Shown here: positions 56,421 through 64,000 of the stretch, in pieces
Position numbering within the stretch: the first letter of the stretch is position 1
How the letters are laid out: each line of letters opens with the position of its first letter
Assembly (NCBI GenBank): GCA_027484145.1
Contig: JAIXUH010000030.1
Coordinates: 1-64,000, forward strand
Length of the DNA stretch: 64,000 nt
Source of the DNA: Rhodobacter sp.
Lineage (GTDB): Bacteria; Pseudomonadota; Alphaproteobacteria; Rhodobacterales; Rhodobacteraceae
Direction of reading: 5' to 3'
Made by a program: the position numbers and the translations under genes
Notes under the pieces: generated by a model
The model's input: only the letters and a program-made list of their open reading frames with translations
What the model was told of the DNA's origin: nothing
The model's database searches: none

Positions 56421-58286
56421 CTACCGATCTGACGTTTTGAGGTCAGGCGAAAGTCGATAGCCGCGACTGCCTCGTTGAATCAGCGCATCATCAGGAAGTG
56501 GTTCATCCGTCAAAGCGAACCATGCCTCGGACACGTCGCTTTTGCAGCGCCAGACAAGCTGTCGGACGTTTTCCTTTGTTGTCCGGACATCCGCGGCGAT
56601 ATCTCCGGACGCGACAAATCTGGCACCGGCTGCCGGGGTTTGTTTGGCGTGATCTTCATCGAGATAGTGTCGGAGAACATGGACGACATGCGCTTTCTTG
56701 CCACGAACGGTCGTAATGTCTCGGATGTCGACACCGTAGCTGCCCCCTTCTTGAAAGAAGGTCGCCCGTAAAGGAAGACATGGCCCTGTCTCAAGGTCAT
56801 TGAGATCGCCGCCGCCCAAGGCGAGGGCATGGGCTGCCATTCCAAACGTTACTGCTGCCGCTGGCTGAAGTTCGAGGCCCTTTTCGGGTGCAACCATATG
56901 CTGGACCAACAACGAACTGCTTGGCACCGTTTGCTGCGCCAACGCGTCCGCATAGATCTTGTAAGCATTTTCCAAGACGCGCATCGTGCTTGCTGCGTGC
57001 CGCTGATGCAGCGCAAAGACCTTACGCATGATGTCGGCCGGGTTTTCTTCTGGATATCCCTCCGAAATCCGACTGACATCTTGGGCAAAGCGTCCAGTAA
57101 ATGTTCGGAAGTCAGAGGCTGCCAATTCCCGTGCATGACGCGTCCAGTCCACAGCAAGAGTGCGTCCGCGATCAGTGTGTCTCTCACCCGTCAGGACGTC
57201 AAATCGGTACATTTCGCTCGGATCGTATTGCTCTAGACCTGCGGCCAACATCGCAAAGCGACGATCGATGCACTGGCTGCAACGGGAACAATGGGTTATG
57301 AGAGTATCTTGATCGCGAACACTGGTGCAACTAACGCTGTGTCGGATGGCGTCGGTCCCATCGCACTGCGCAATCCTTTGGACCACTTCCGTTTTTGTCA
57401 GCCATGCATATGGGTTCTGGATTGTCGCGGCAGTTGGCAAGATGCACTGGTGCAGCGCATCGATCAAATGGAGCGACCGTGGATGCGTGGTCCGCGTTGC
57501 CATCGCGCCGATGACCTGATCGCTGAAGGGAAGGTTGTGGCTGATGATGCCATTTTCAAAAAAGGTTATGCGCTTGGCACCGAACATCTGGGCCACGACC
57601 TGAGCGACCGCAGCAAACAGGAATGACCGGGACCGCTGTGTCGTCTCCTTTGCTTCCTGTCCAACCCGATGTGCCGGGACATGGATGTGCAGGATGCGCC
57701 GGCCAAATCTGTCGGATAGCCATTTGCTGAGATTGACCTGATGCGGGATCGTCTTCTGGGCTGACCGATGTGTGACGAAGATAAGGTTTTCGGATGTGGA
57801 CTCGAGGCGCTCAAGCGCGCCCGCGAAAGAGTCGAGCCCACCTGAAAACAGGACCACTTCATCCGCCTGAAACCCGTCCGTTTCTTGGTCGAAATCGAAC
57901 CAGTTCTGATCACCGGGAGGGTCTCGGCGCTGGACAAATCGAAAAGAAGCACTGTCCTCCATCAGGAAATCAACGGCCGCAACGAGGGCATCGTTGACGT
58001 GAGGGCGTGACCAGAGGTCTGGCAGTCGCACAGGAATTTGAAACTCAAACTGACGGCGCCAATCCGCACCCATATCGGGTCGCGTTGTCCCGCCACGGGT
58101 TTGCGTGCCATCCGTCGCGAAGATCGCGCAGGCGATGTCGAGAAGGTCCAAGCAGACAGCTTCGGGCTGGACCAGCGTCGCGGCCAGAATCTTGTCGGTC
58201 CCGATCGTGAACGTTGGCTCGGTTCCGTTGATGCGGACAAAGAGTGGGGTGGCACGTCCGCCTATGTCGACCCTCACGTCATTCAT
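56421..58286 (-). CDS. QueC-like PP-loop protein of a Qat-like unit
   Basis: A 621-residue protein. A 140-residue N-terminal domain precedes a QueC-like ATPase core: PP-loop VVLFSGGLDSFAGA (SGGLDS at 148-153), FENGIISHNLPFS, and the QueC zinc set Cys320, Cys333, Cys336, Cys339 (THCSRCSQC). About 270 residues follow with no clear domain. True QueC is near 230 residues, so this is the large defence-associated form seen as QatC and in type IV CBASS, which attach a deazaguanine to a protein N-terminus. First ATG (58286) used; a GTG lies at 58295. It overlaps the partner gene. No queD, queE or queF nearby. Confidence 0.75.
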   Translation of the reverse strand: MNDVRVDIGGRATPLFVRINGTEPTFTIGTDKILAATLVQPEAVCLDLLDIACAIFATDGTQTRGGTTRPDMGADWRRQFEFQIPVRLPDLWSRPHVNDALVAAVDFLMEDSASFRFVQRRDPPGDQNWFDFDQETDGFQADEVVLFSGGLDSFAGALERLESTSENLIFVTHRSAQKTIPHQVNLSKWLSDRFGRRILHIHVPAHRVGQEAKETTQRSRSFLFAAVAQVVAQMFGAKRITFFENGIISHNLPFSDQVIGAMATRTTHPRSLHLIDALHQCILPTAATIQNPYAWLTKTEVVQRIAQCDGTDAIRHSVSCTSVRDQDTLITHCSRCSQCIDRRFAMLAAGLEQYDPSEMYRFDVLTGERHTDRGRTLAVDWTRHARELAASDFRTFTGRFAQDVSRISEGYPEENPADIMRKVFALHQRHAASTMRVLENAYKIYADALAQQTVPSSSLLVQHMVAPEKGLELQPAAAVTFGMAAHALALGGGDLNDLETGPCLPLRATFFQEGGSYGVDIRDITTVRGKKAHVVHVLRHYLDEDHAKQTPAAGARFVASGDIAADVRTTKENVRQLVWRCKSDVSEAWFALTDEPLPDDALIQRGSRGYRLSPDLKTSDR

Positions 58287-59061
58287 TTGAGTCACGCTTC
58301 AGTTTGAGTTCCGAAACGATCTTCTTCATTGCCACAGCGCCGAATTCTGCGGCAGCCTTTGTCGTGATCGTCTTGTCCTCATAAAGTCTCTTGCCGGCCC
58401 AACCTGGTGCGAACTCTTGAATGATGCGCGTGGCTTCGGTTGTGTACTGGGCGAGATTGCTGTCAAAGGCTGATCGCGCCTCAACCGATGCAAAGCGCCT
58501 ACCTTGGCCGATCTCGGTGGACAGAACCCGAGACAGCCAAGAGGAAAGGCTGCTGGCAACAACGCGGCCAAAAAATGCTCGGCTGAACGCGGCGATCCCA
58601 TTGCGTGTAGACAGGTCTCGCAGCGCCAATTAGACATCGGCAGGCGTGGGGTCGAAAAGCCCTGGCAACCGGGCGTTGATATGATCGTTGAGCACACCGA
58701 CCAAACTGCGACCTGCCAGTTGCCCAAGATCTGTTCGGAGTTTTGAGCCGCGCGCCACTTCATCGAGCCTGCGCGTCAGCGCCACGATAACGGCAAATTG
58801 GTCTGGCGTATTGCCGACGGTTAAGCCGATTTGACGAAGAGCATCTCCCAAATCTGCTGCACGAGCGGCACGAGGGACGAGGAAGGATAGACGAACAGCT
58901 TCGACAAATGTTTCATCCCGAGCGGCAACAAGCAGGTCACGTTCTGCAGCGCTGGCGCTGAGGGCTGCAACGGCGGCATCCGTCCCGCCACCCGTGAGGG
59001 CATCTGCAACGGCCGCCCATTTGAGGGACTTGGGAAGCACCACGAGATGAACATGCCCCAT
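58279..59061 (-). pseudogene. QatB-like partner gene interrupted by one in-frame TAA
   Basis: From the ATG at 59061 the frame encodes 143 residues (MGHVHLVVLP...), stops at TAA (58630-58632), and continues in the same frame for about 116 codons to a TGA at 58279-58281, overlapping the QueC-like start. Both parts read as one protein of about 260 residues: helical N-terminus, LSFLVPRAARAADLGDALRQ, then AFFGRVVASSLSSWLSRVLS and IIQEFAPGWAGKRLYED in the second half. It begins Met-Gly, so Met removal exposes Gly. It may be a decayed gene, a recoded gene, or two proteins with TTG reinitiation at 58629. The similarity to QatB is from memory of the family layout, not a search. Confidence 0.55.
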
Positions 59062-59254
59062 AGCCGTCAAGTTCTCCCGCTGTGGTTGTTTTCGATAGCT
59101 GAAGCGGACGACAGGCTTCTGTCAACGCGGCAAATACTCGAACGCCCATCGAAAACGCTGGACCAAGCGAATGACACGATGACGCTTCTAAGGGTAAATT
59201 ACCTTTATACTGCCACATGCGCGCGTGTAGAGAGTTTCAGGTATTCTTGGTTTC

Positions 59255-59294
59255 TTGCGTCATTGCGTCATTGCGTCATTGCGTCATTCCGTCA
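59255..59294. repeat. 8-bp tandem repeat array (5 units)
   Basis: Four exact TTGCGTCA units and one TTCCGTCA unit, head to tail without spacers. It sits 194 bp upstream of the Met-Gly gene start, on the promoter side. Confidence 0.85.
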
Positions 59295-59381
59295 TGGCGC
59301 AGAGCGAACTGGTGTGCTGCTCATGTATCGTCGACCCTGCTAGACCCGTGGATCGCCGCCCCGCTCTTTCCGTGTCGGCAG

Positions 59382-59417
59382 ATGTCGTCAGTTGTCGCCT
59401 TATGTCGTCAGTTGTCG
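59382..59417. repeat. 16-bp direct repeat pair
   Basis: ATGTCGTCAGTTGTCG at 59382-59397 and 59402-59417 (20-bp period), followed by the related TTTGTCGCTTATCG. Possible iterons or recombinase sites. Confidence 0.75.
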
Positions 59418-59516
59418 TGATTTGTCGCTTATCGTAGTTATTTCAATGGGATACGCCGTGTGCTGTGCTCTCCCCAGCCGCGGTGTGACCCGCGGGTTGT
59501 TCTCCCAGGGGGGGCC

Positions 59517-60800
59517 ATGAACGGATCTGCAGAGCTGAGCATCACCTACCGGCCGATTGGCGATCTGATCCCTTATGCGCGGAATGCCCGTACCCATTCG
59601 GAGGCGCAGGTGGCGATGATTGCGGGGTCGATCCGGTAGTTTGGCTTTACCAACCCGGTGCTGGTCGATGGCGAGAGCGGCATCATCGCGGGGCACGGCC
59701 GGGTGATGGCGGCGGGCAAGCTGGGGATGGGATCGGTGCCGGTGATCGAACTGGCGCATCTGACCCCGGCGCAAAAGCGGGCCTATATTCTGGCCGACAA
59801 CGAGCTGGCGGAACAGGCGGGCTGGGACCGCGAGTTGCTGGCGCTGGAACTGGGCGATCTGCGCGACATGGCGGTCGATCTCGGCAGCCTTGGCTTTGAC
59901 GCGGCGGAGTTGGACGCGCTGTTCCGGCATGCGGCGGGGGATGCGCGGGAGGATGACGTGCCGCCTTTGCCGGTGGTGCCGGTGTCGCGGCCGGGCGATC
60001 TGTGGCTCTTGGGGAACCACCGGCTGATCTGCGGCGATGCAACGGATGCTGACACCGTGACGCGGGTGCTGGGTGGGGTTGTGCCGCTTCTGATGGTCAG
60101 CGATCCGCCCTATGGCGTGGCCTACGATCCGGCATGGCGCAACGCGGTGGGGGCGGCCAAGACCCAGCGGGTGGGCAAGGTGCTGAACGATCACCGGGCC
60201 GATTGGCGCGAGGCCTGGGCGCTGTTTCCCGGCGATGTGGCTTACGTCTGGCATGGCGCACTGCATGCCACCACCGTGGCCGAAAGCCTGACCGCCACCG
60301 GCTTTGCCATCCGCAGCCAGATCATCTGGGCCAAGGAACGGCTGGTGCTGAGCCGGGGTGATTATCACTGGCAGCATGAGCCGTGCTGGTATGCCGTGCG
60401 CACCAGCGGCAAGGGCCATTGGGCGGGGGATCGCAAGCAGACCACGGTGTGGAACATCGCCAGCCGCGATCAGGATGCAGCGACGGTCCATGGCACGCAA
60501 AAGCCGGTGGACTGCATGCGCCGGCCGATGCTGAACAATTCCAGCCCCGGTCAGGCGGTCTATGAGCCATTCTGCGGGTCGGGCAGCAGCCTGATCGCGG
60601 CGGAAACCTGCGGGCGGCATAGCCTCGCGGTGGAGTTGGACCGGGCCTACGTCGATGTGTCGGTGCAGCGGTGGCAGGCGTTCACCGGCAAGCAGGCGAC
60701 GCTGGAGGGTGATGGGCGGGGTTGGGCAGAGGTGGCAGAGACGCGTCAGGTGGACGTGGCGGAGGAGCGTCAGGCGGACGCGGCGGAGGTGATGGCATGA
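59517..60800 (+). pseudogene. ParB-like/DNA methyltransferase gene with in-frame TAG
   Basis: From ATG 59517 the frame runs MNGSAELSITYRPIGDL... to codon 40, then TAG at 59637-59639, then continues open to 60800. The first part plus FTNPVLVDG and IIAGHGRVMAAGKLG form a ParB N-terminal domain. The rest is a beta-class methyltransferase, with catalytic SDPPYGVAYD and later the SAM motif FCGSGSSLIAAE. Where TAG stands, relatives usually have Gln (SIRQFGFTNP), so a single CAG to TAG change explains it. The part downstream of the stop has no good start codon. Common in prophages, where it methylates the element's DNA. Confidence 0.75.
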
Positions 60801-61045
60801 TGGTGGGGGCGGCAAACAGACCCCCGGGGGGTGGTCAAATCCTCAGCACTTTTGGCCTTGGGACTGGCACGGGTCGCTCACCTTTTACACGCGCGAATTT
60901 GGCCATGGGGGTGTCTGGTGGGGCAGGGCCGCAATTGCCGCGCAAAGACAAACGCTTGGCATCGCACTCGCCATGGATCGACCCGCGTAACAGTCGACCA
61001 ACTGCGGGGCTGGCCAATGACCCACGCTGACCATCAAGGGGGCTT
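60801..61045. other. Short interval in the phage-like module, no confident gene
   Basis: About 245 bp between the methyltransferase and the first terminase gene. An open frame from the ATG at 60797 (ATGA overlap, 77 codons, MMVGAANRPPGGGQ) exists, but its composition gives no domain and only the overlap supports it. Confidence 0.35.
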
Positions 61046-61048
61046 GTG

Positions 61049-61513
61049 ATGAAAGGCCGCAAACCCAAGCCAACGCACCTCAAGCTCCTCGAAGGCAATC
61101 CCGGGCGGCGGCCCATCAACGGGGCCGAGCCGCAGCCCACCGCGGGCCTGCCCACCTGTCCGGCGCACCTGAATCCCTCGGCCAAGGCGGAATGGAAGCG
61201 GCTGGTGGCCGAATTGCAGGCCATCGGCATCCTGACCCGGATCGACCGTGCGGCGCTGGCGGGCTATTGCCAGTCCTGGGGCCGCTGGGTCGAAGCCGAA
61301 CGCAAGCTGGCCGACACGCCACCGCTGATCCGCACGCCTGCAGGCTATGTGCAGCTGTCGCCCTGGCTCACCATCGCCAACCGCGAACGCGAGTTGATGC
61401 TGCGCTTCATGGCCGAACTGGGCCTGACGCCGTCATCGCGCACCCGGCTGGCGGTGCAGCCGCCGGTGAAGAAGCCGTGGGAGTTTGATGCCTTGGACAA
61501 GTTCCTGAGCTGA
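61049..61513 (+). CDS. P27 family phage terminase small subunit (copy 1)
   Basis: A 154-residue protein. The family start GRKPKPTHLKLLEGNPGRRP is followed by PTCPAHLNPSAKAEWKRLV and the helical core IDRAALAGYCQSWGRWVEAE. It recognises phage DNA for packaging in complex with a large terminase. ATG at 61049 is chosen over a GTG one codon upstream; GGGGGCTTGTG precedes. No large subunit follows within the window. Confidence 0.85.
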   Translation: MKGRKPKPTHLKLLEGNPGRRPINGAEPQPTAGLPTCPAHLNPSAKAEWKRLVAELQAIGILTRIDRAALAGYCQSWGRWVEAERKLADTPPLIRTPAGYVQLSPWLTIANRERELMLRFMAELGLTPSSRTRLAVQPPVKKPWEFDALDKFLS

Positions 61514-61526
61514 GGGAGGGATCGCA

Positions 61527-61997
61527 ATGCCCTGTGCCCCGATGATCTTCTCCGCCCAGCAGCGCGCCGAGGTGGAAACGCTGGCGGCGGTGCTGACCGC
61601 GCAGCAGATGGCGGATTACTTCGGCATCGGGCGGACCACGTTCTTTGCGCTGATGGACCGCGACCCGGATGTCGCAGAACGGTATAAAAGGGGCCGTGCC
61701 CGGGCGGTGGGGGCGGTGGCGCAAAGCCTGGTGGCCAAGGCGCGGGCCGGCAATGTCACGGCAATGATCTTCTACCTCAAGACCCAAGGCGGCTGGCGCG
61801 AGACGAGCCAGATCGACCACATCCTTGCGGGGTCTGCCGGTGATGCGGGGGAGGATGCGCGCCGCATACTGGCTGAACGGCTCGATATGATCGTCGCTCG
61901 ACAGGCGGCTCTTGCTTCGGATCAAAAGATGCCGGCGATCCCCAGCGAAACATCGGATGCACCAGCGCTGGAGGCCACATGGCCCAATCCCGCCTGA
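61527..61997 (+). CDS. Phage-associated HTH protein (terminase small subunit-like)
   Basis: A 156-residue protein with an N-terminal HTH (VETLAAVLTAQQMADYFGIGRTTFFALMDRD, in pieces, about residues 15-45) and a helical remainder (KARAGNVTAMIFYLKTQGGW). The last motif is typical of small phage DNA-packaging or replication proteins. It lies 13 bp after the first terminase gene. GAGGGAGGG before the ATG supports the start. Confidence 0.7.
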   Translation: MPCAPMIFSAQQRAEVETLAAVLTAQQMADYFGIGRTTFFALMDRDPDVAERYKRGRARAVGAVAQSLVAKARAGNVTAMIFYLKTQGGWRETSQIDHILAGSAGDAGEDARRILAERLDMIVARQAALASDQKMPAIPSETSDAPALEATWPNPA

Positions 61998-62197
61998 TGT
62001 CGCTCATCGAAAGCGCCACCAACGTGATCGTGGGCCTTGGCCTTGCAGTGATCACCCAGTTGCTGATCTTCCCGCTTTACGGGCTGCACCTTGACCTGAC
62101 CGACAACCTGCGGATCGCGCTGGTCTTCACCGGTATCTCGCTGTTGCGCGGCTATGCCCTGCGCCGGGTCTTTGTCCACTTTGGTGCCCGGACATGA
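61979..62197 (+). CDS. Small two-helix phage membrane protein
   Basis: A 72-residue protein with two TM helices (NVIVGLGLAVITQLLIFPLYG and IALVFTGISLLRGYALRRVF region). Similar short proteins occur before terminase genes in alphaproteobacterial prophages (DUF7220-like). It overlaps the previous gene by 19 bp and the next by ATGA. Confidence 0.7.
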   Translation: MAQSRLMSLIESATNVIVGLGLAVITQLLIFPLYGLHLDLTDNLRIALVFTGISLLRGYALRRVFVHFGART

Positions 62198-62772
62198 AGC
62201 GCGGACCCAAGCCCATGCCCACAGCCCTGCGGCGCATGCAGGGCAACCTCGGCAAGCGCGGCTATAACCATGACGAGCCGGTGCCACCCGATGCCATGCC
62301 CGACTGCCCGCCGCATCTGAACAGCATCGCGCGGGCTGAATGGGACCGGCTGGCGACCGATCTCTACCGCATGGGCGTGCTGACAGCGGTCGACCGCACG
62401 GCTTTGGCCGCCTATTGCCAATGCTACGGCCGCTGGGTCGAGGCCGAGGAACGCTTGGGCAGCACGCCGATGCTGCTGAAGACCAACACCGGCTACGTCC
62501 AGCAATCACCGTGGCTCTCGATCGCCAACAAGCAGATGGAGTTGATGGGGCGCTACATGGCCGAACTCGGCCTGACCCCGGCATCGCGGTCGCGGGTGGC
62601 GGCTTATGCCGAAGTCCCCAACGACCCGGTGCGCAAGATCGAGATGGTGATCGTCTACAAGGGCGACGATGGCCAGATTTACGAAAAGCCGCTGAACGGC
62701 GAAGGCCCGGCAAAGCTGCGGGACCCTGCCTCTCAGCCTGCCGAGACCTACCTCCTCAGCGGCGACCTCTAG
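62194..62772 (+). CDS. P27 family phage terminase small subunit (copy 2)
   Basis: A 192-residue relative of the gene at 61049: RGPKPMPTALRRMQGNLGKR, DCPPHLNSIARAEWDRLA, VDRTALAAYCQCYGRWVEAE and a longer C-terminal tail (IEMVIVYKGDDGQIYEKP). The two copies are clearly diverged homologues, so both may be inherited rather than recently duplicated, or one came from a different phage. No large terminase follows; a resolvase comes next. Confidence 0.85.
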   Translation: MKRGPKPMPTALRRMQGNLGKRGYNHDEPVPPDAMPDCPPHLNSIARAEWDRLATDLYRMGVLTAVDRTALAAYCQCYGRWVEAEERLGSTPMLLKTNTGYVQQSPWLSIANKQMELMGRYMAELGLTPASRSRVAAYAEVPNDPVRKIEMVIVYKGDDGQIYEKPLNGEGPAKLRDPASQPAETYLLSGDL

Positions 62773-62871
62773 GAAAAGTGAACCTCGCCAATAGTTTGAC
62801 TACACTACCTCACAACATCCCCGTACACATCTGCGCAACGAACGTTAGGCAGGTGTGAACAGGGGGCGGAT

Positions 62872-63576
62872 GTGGCGGCAGGGCAGCGGCTGGTGGCGTA
62901 TGAGCGGGTCTCGACAGCTCGACAGGGGGCGAGCGGGCTGGGGTTGGAAGCGCAGCGCCGGGTCAACGCTGACTATGCCGCTTCAAGGGGCGCCGAGGTT
63001 CTGGCGACCTTCACCGAAGTGGAAAGCGGCCGCAAAGCCAACCGCCCCGAATTGATCAAAGCGCTGCACCTGGCCAAAGTCACCGGCGCCACCTTGGTCA
63101 TCGCCAAACTGGACCGGCTCAGCCGCAACGCCGCCTTCCTCCTCGCCCTGCGCGACAGCGGCGTGCACTTCGTGGCCGTCGACATGCCCGAGGCCAACGA
63201 CCTGACCGTCGGCATCATGGCGCTGGTGGCTCAAGCTGAACGCGAAGCCACCTCGCGCCGCACCAAAGACGCCCTCGCCGTGGCAAAGGCGCGCGGTGTC
63301 AAGCTGGGTAACCCCAACGGAGCAGAAAGCCTCAGGCGCGCGGGTAAGGGCGCTGTGGCGCTTAGGACCACGGTCACAGCCAACGCGACGGCCTTCGCGG
63401 AGGACCTAGCACCGGTGCATGCCGATATCCGTACCTCTGGCCACAGCACGCTGCGCGCCATCGCCGCCGAACTGACGCGCCGCGGCATCAAGACCCGCCG
63501 CGGTGGCCAGAGGCAGGTGGGGAATGTAAAGAAACTGCTGGAAAGGACTCGAGTGATGGCGCTGGCAGTGCCATAG
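62872..63576 (+). CDS. Serine recombinase/resolvase
   Basis: A 234-residue small serine recombinase. Catalytic Ser14 is in VAYERVSTARQ, then LVIAKLDRLSRNAAFLL and the E-helix LVAQAEREATSRRTKDAL. The C-terminal HTH region (AIAAELTRRGIKTRRGGQ) is of the recombinase type. Start GTG at 62872. It probably resolves or inverts DNA of the element; a res site could lie in the 99-bp gap before it. Confidence 0.88.
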   Translation: MAAGQRLVAYERVSTARQGASGLGLEAQRRVNADYAASRGAEVLATFTEVESGRKANRPELIKALHLAKVTGATLVIAKLDRLSRNAAFLLALRDSGVHFVAVDMPEANDLTVGIMALVAQAEREATSRRTKDALAVAKARGVKLGNPNGAESLRRAGKGAVALRTTVTANATAFAEDLAPVHADIRTSGHSTLRAIAAELTRRGIKTRRGGQRQVGNVKKLLERTRVMALAVP

Positions 63577-63648
63577 TGCCCACGAAACATAGGGGCGGCG
63601 AGTTCGTTTGTCTGCGGCTCAAATTGCATGTGATCACTTGGTTGGCTG

Positions 63649-64000
63649 ATGGATTTCTCACTACCTCAGAATGGCGTCGTTGTTTTTGGTTTTGACTCAG
63701 CCTGGACAGATAATCCCAAAGCCCCAGGTGCCATCTGTGCAATCACATTCGATGCAATGGGTCATGCTGGATTTCTTGAGCCCCGCTTGACGTCTTTCCC
63801 GGAGGCCCTGCGCTTTATTGAATCCGTTCGCAATGACTACGCCGTAAGCCTTGTCGCTCTTGATCAACCAACGATCGTACCTAACCTCTCGGGAAGCCGT
63901 CCGGTGGACCAGGTAGCGGAGTCTCTCGTTTCCTTTGTTGGTGGCGGCGTACAGCCAGCCAATCGCGGTAAGGTCGGCATGTTTTGCGACAACGCTCCAA
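63649..64000 (+). CDS. DUF429 protein (3'-truncated by window end)
   Basis: The open frame from the ATG at 63649 runs off the window after 117 codons. It begins MDFSLPQNGVVVFGFDSAWT, then DNPKAPGAICAITFD and VALDQPTIVPN, the conserved start of the DUF429 family, an RNase H-like fold with catalytic Asp residues. Such genes are often found at island edges. Start by first ATG; no strong ribosome site seen. Confidence 0.7.
   Translation, partial: MDFSLPQNGVVVFGFDSAWTDNPKAPGAICAITFDAMGHAGFLEPRLTSFPEALRFIESVRNDYAVSLVALDQPTIVPNLSGSRPVDQVAESLVSFVGGGVQPANRGKVGMFCDNAP

Larger units (their letters stand above)
59062..59516. other. Repeat-rich intergenic region between opposed modules
   Basis: A 455-bp region dividing the minus-strand defence/replication block from the plus-strand phage-like block. 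It holds a 5-unit 8-bp tandem array, a 16-bp direct repeat pair and several TTGTCG-type words, no gene. It has the character of a control, origin or attachment region. Confidence 0.55.

Noticed and set aside
59255-59294. CRISPR array
   Set aside because: Units are 8 bp without spacers.
59637-59639. Pyrrolysine or selenocysteine recoding at the in-frame stops
   Set aside because: No supporting elements seen, stop types differ (TAA, TAG), and Gln is the usual residue at the TAG.

Overview
The window is a high-GC alphaproteobacterial chromosome, most likely a Rhodobacterales (Paracoccaceae) species. The pointers are family-level and come from reading the proteins: ilvC beside two overlapping Lrp/AsnC regulators, a UbiH-type hydroxylase, carA, an aa3-type ctaD, a small c-type cytochrome, lipB, a polyamine-type ABC operon and large secreted RTX proteins. 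No rRNA or CRISPR array was seen. Two tRNA genes are present: tRNA-Leu(GAG) and tRNA-Ser(UGA).

Left part (1-25 kb) is mostly ordinary chromosome in short transcription units: ilvC (cut by the window edge), the lrp pair, a secreted cadherin-like/RTX protein, a class V aminotransferase, a UbiH-family monooxygenase, a HAD phosphatase, a GntR regulator, a glycosyltransferase carrying an N-terminal MshEN-like (c-di-GMP sensing) domain, carA, a YqeY-like protein, a LysR regulator divergent from a three-gene reductase/GFA/DJ-1 unit, a secreted peptidase-like hydrolase, an amphi-Trp protein, ctaD with a perfect FNR-type box upstream, an AGE-family epimerase, cytochrome c, lipB and a peptidoglycan-binding protein.

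Middle part (25-46.6 kb) starts with tRNA-Leu, followed by a 9.3-kb gene for a giant RTX protein. That protein contains a VHL-like beta domain, a jelly-roll-like domain, three near-identical 373-bp direct repeats and a C-terminal Hint domain. Then come a four-gene polyamine-type ABC operon and a tight seven-gene minus-strand operon (SPOR protein, D-Ala-D-Ala carboxypeptidase, tmk, holB, TatD, metallo-hydrolase, AEC transporter). tRNA-Ser lies just beyond.

Right part (46.6-64 kb) is accessory and partly decayed. After tRNA-Ser there is scrambled DNA with the 3' stump of an EamA transporter, then a cupin/LysR pair, a GcvT-like protein and a rhomboid protease. Next is a six-gene minus-strand cassette in which every junction is an ATGA overlap: HTH protein, P4/D5-type primase-helicase, small protein, DUF2924, large serine recombinase, small protein. 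Upstream of it lies a two-gene unit: a QueC-like PP-loop protein and a Met-Gly-starting partner interrupted by one in-frame TAA. This resembles the B and C components of Qat-type defence, without the ATPase and TatD parts. A repeat-rich 455-bp region follows, then a plus-strand phage-like module: a ParB-methyltransferase gene with an in-frame TAG, two P27-type terminase small subunits, small ORFs and a resolvase. A DUF429 gene runs off the end.

The best candidate for something undescribed is the orphan QueC-like plus stop-interrupted MG-protein pair at 56421-59061. Next are the MshEN-glycosyltransferase fusion and the VHL/Hint giant RTX protein. All family assignments come from reading motifs; no database search was possible.
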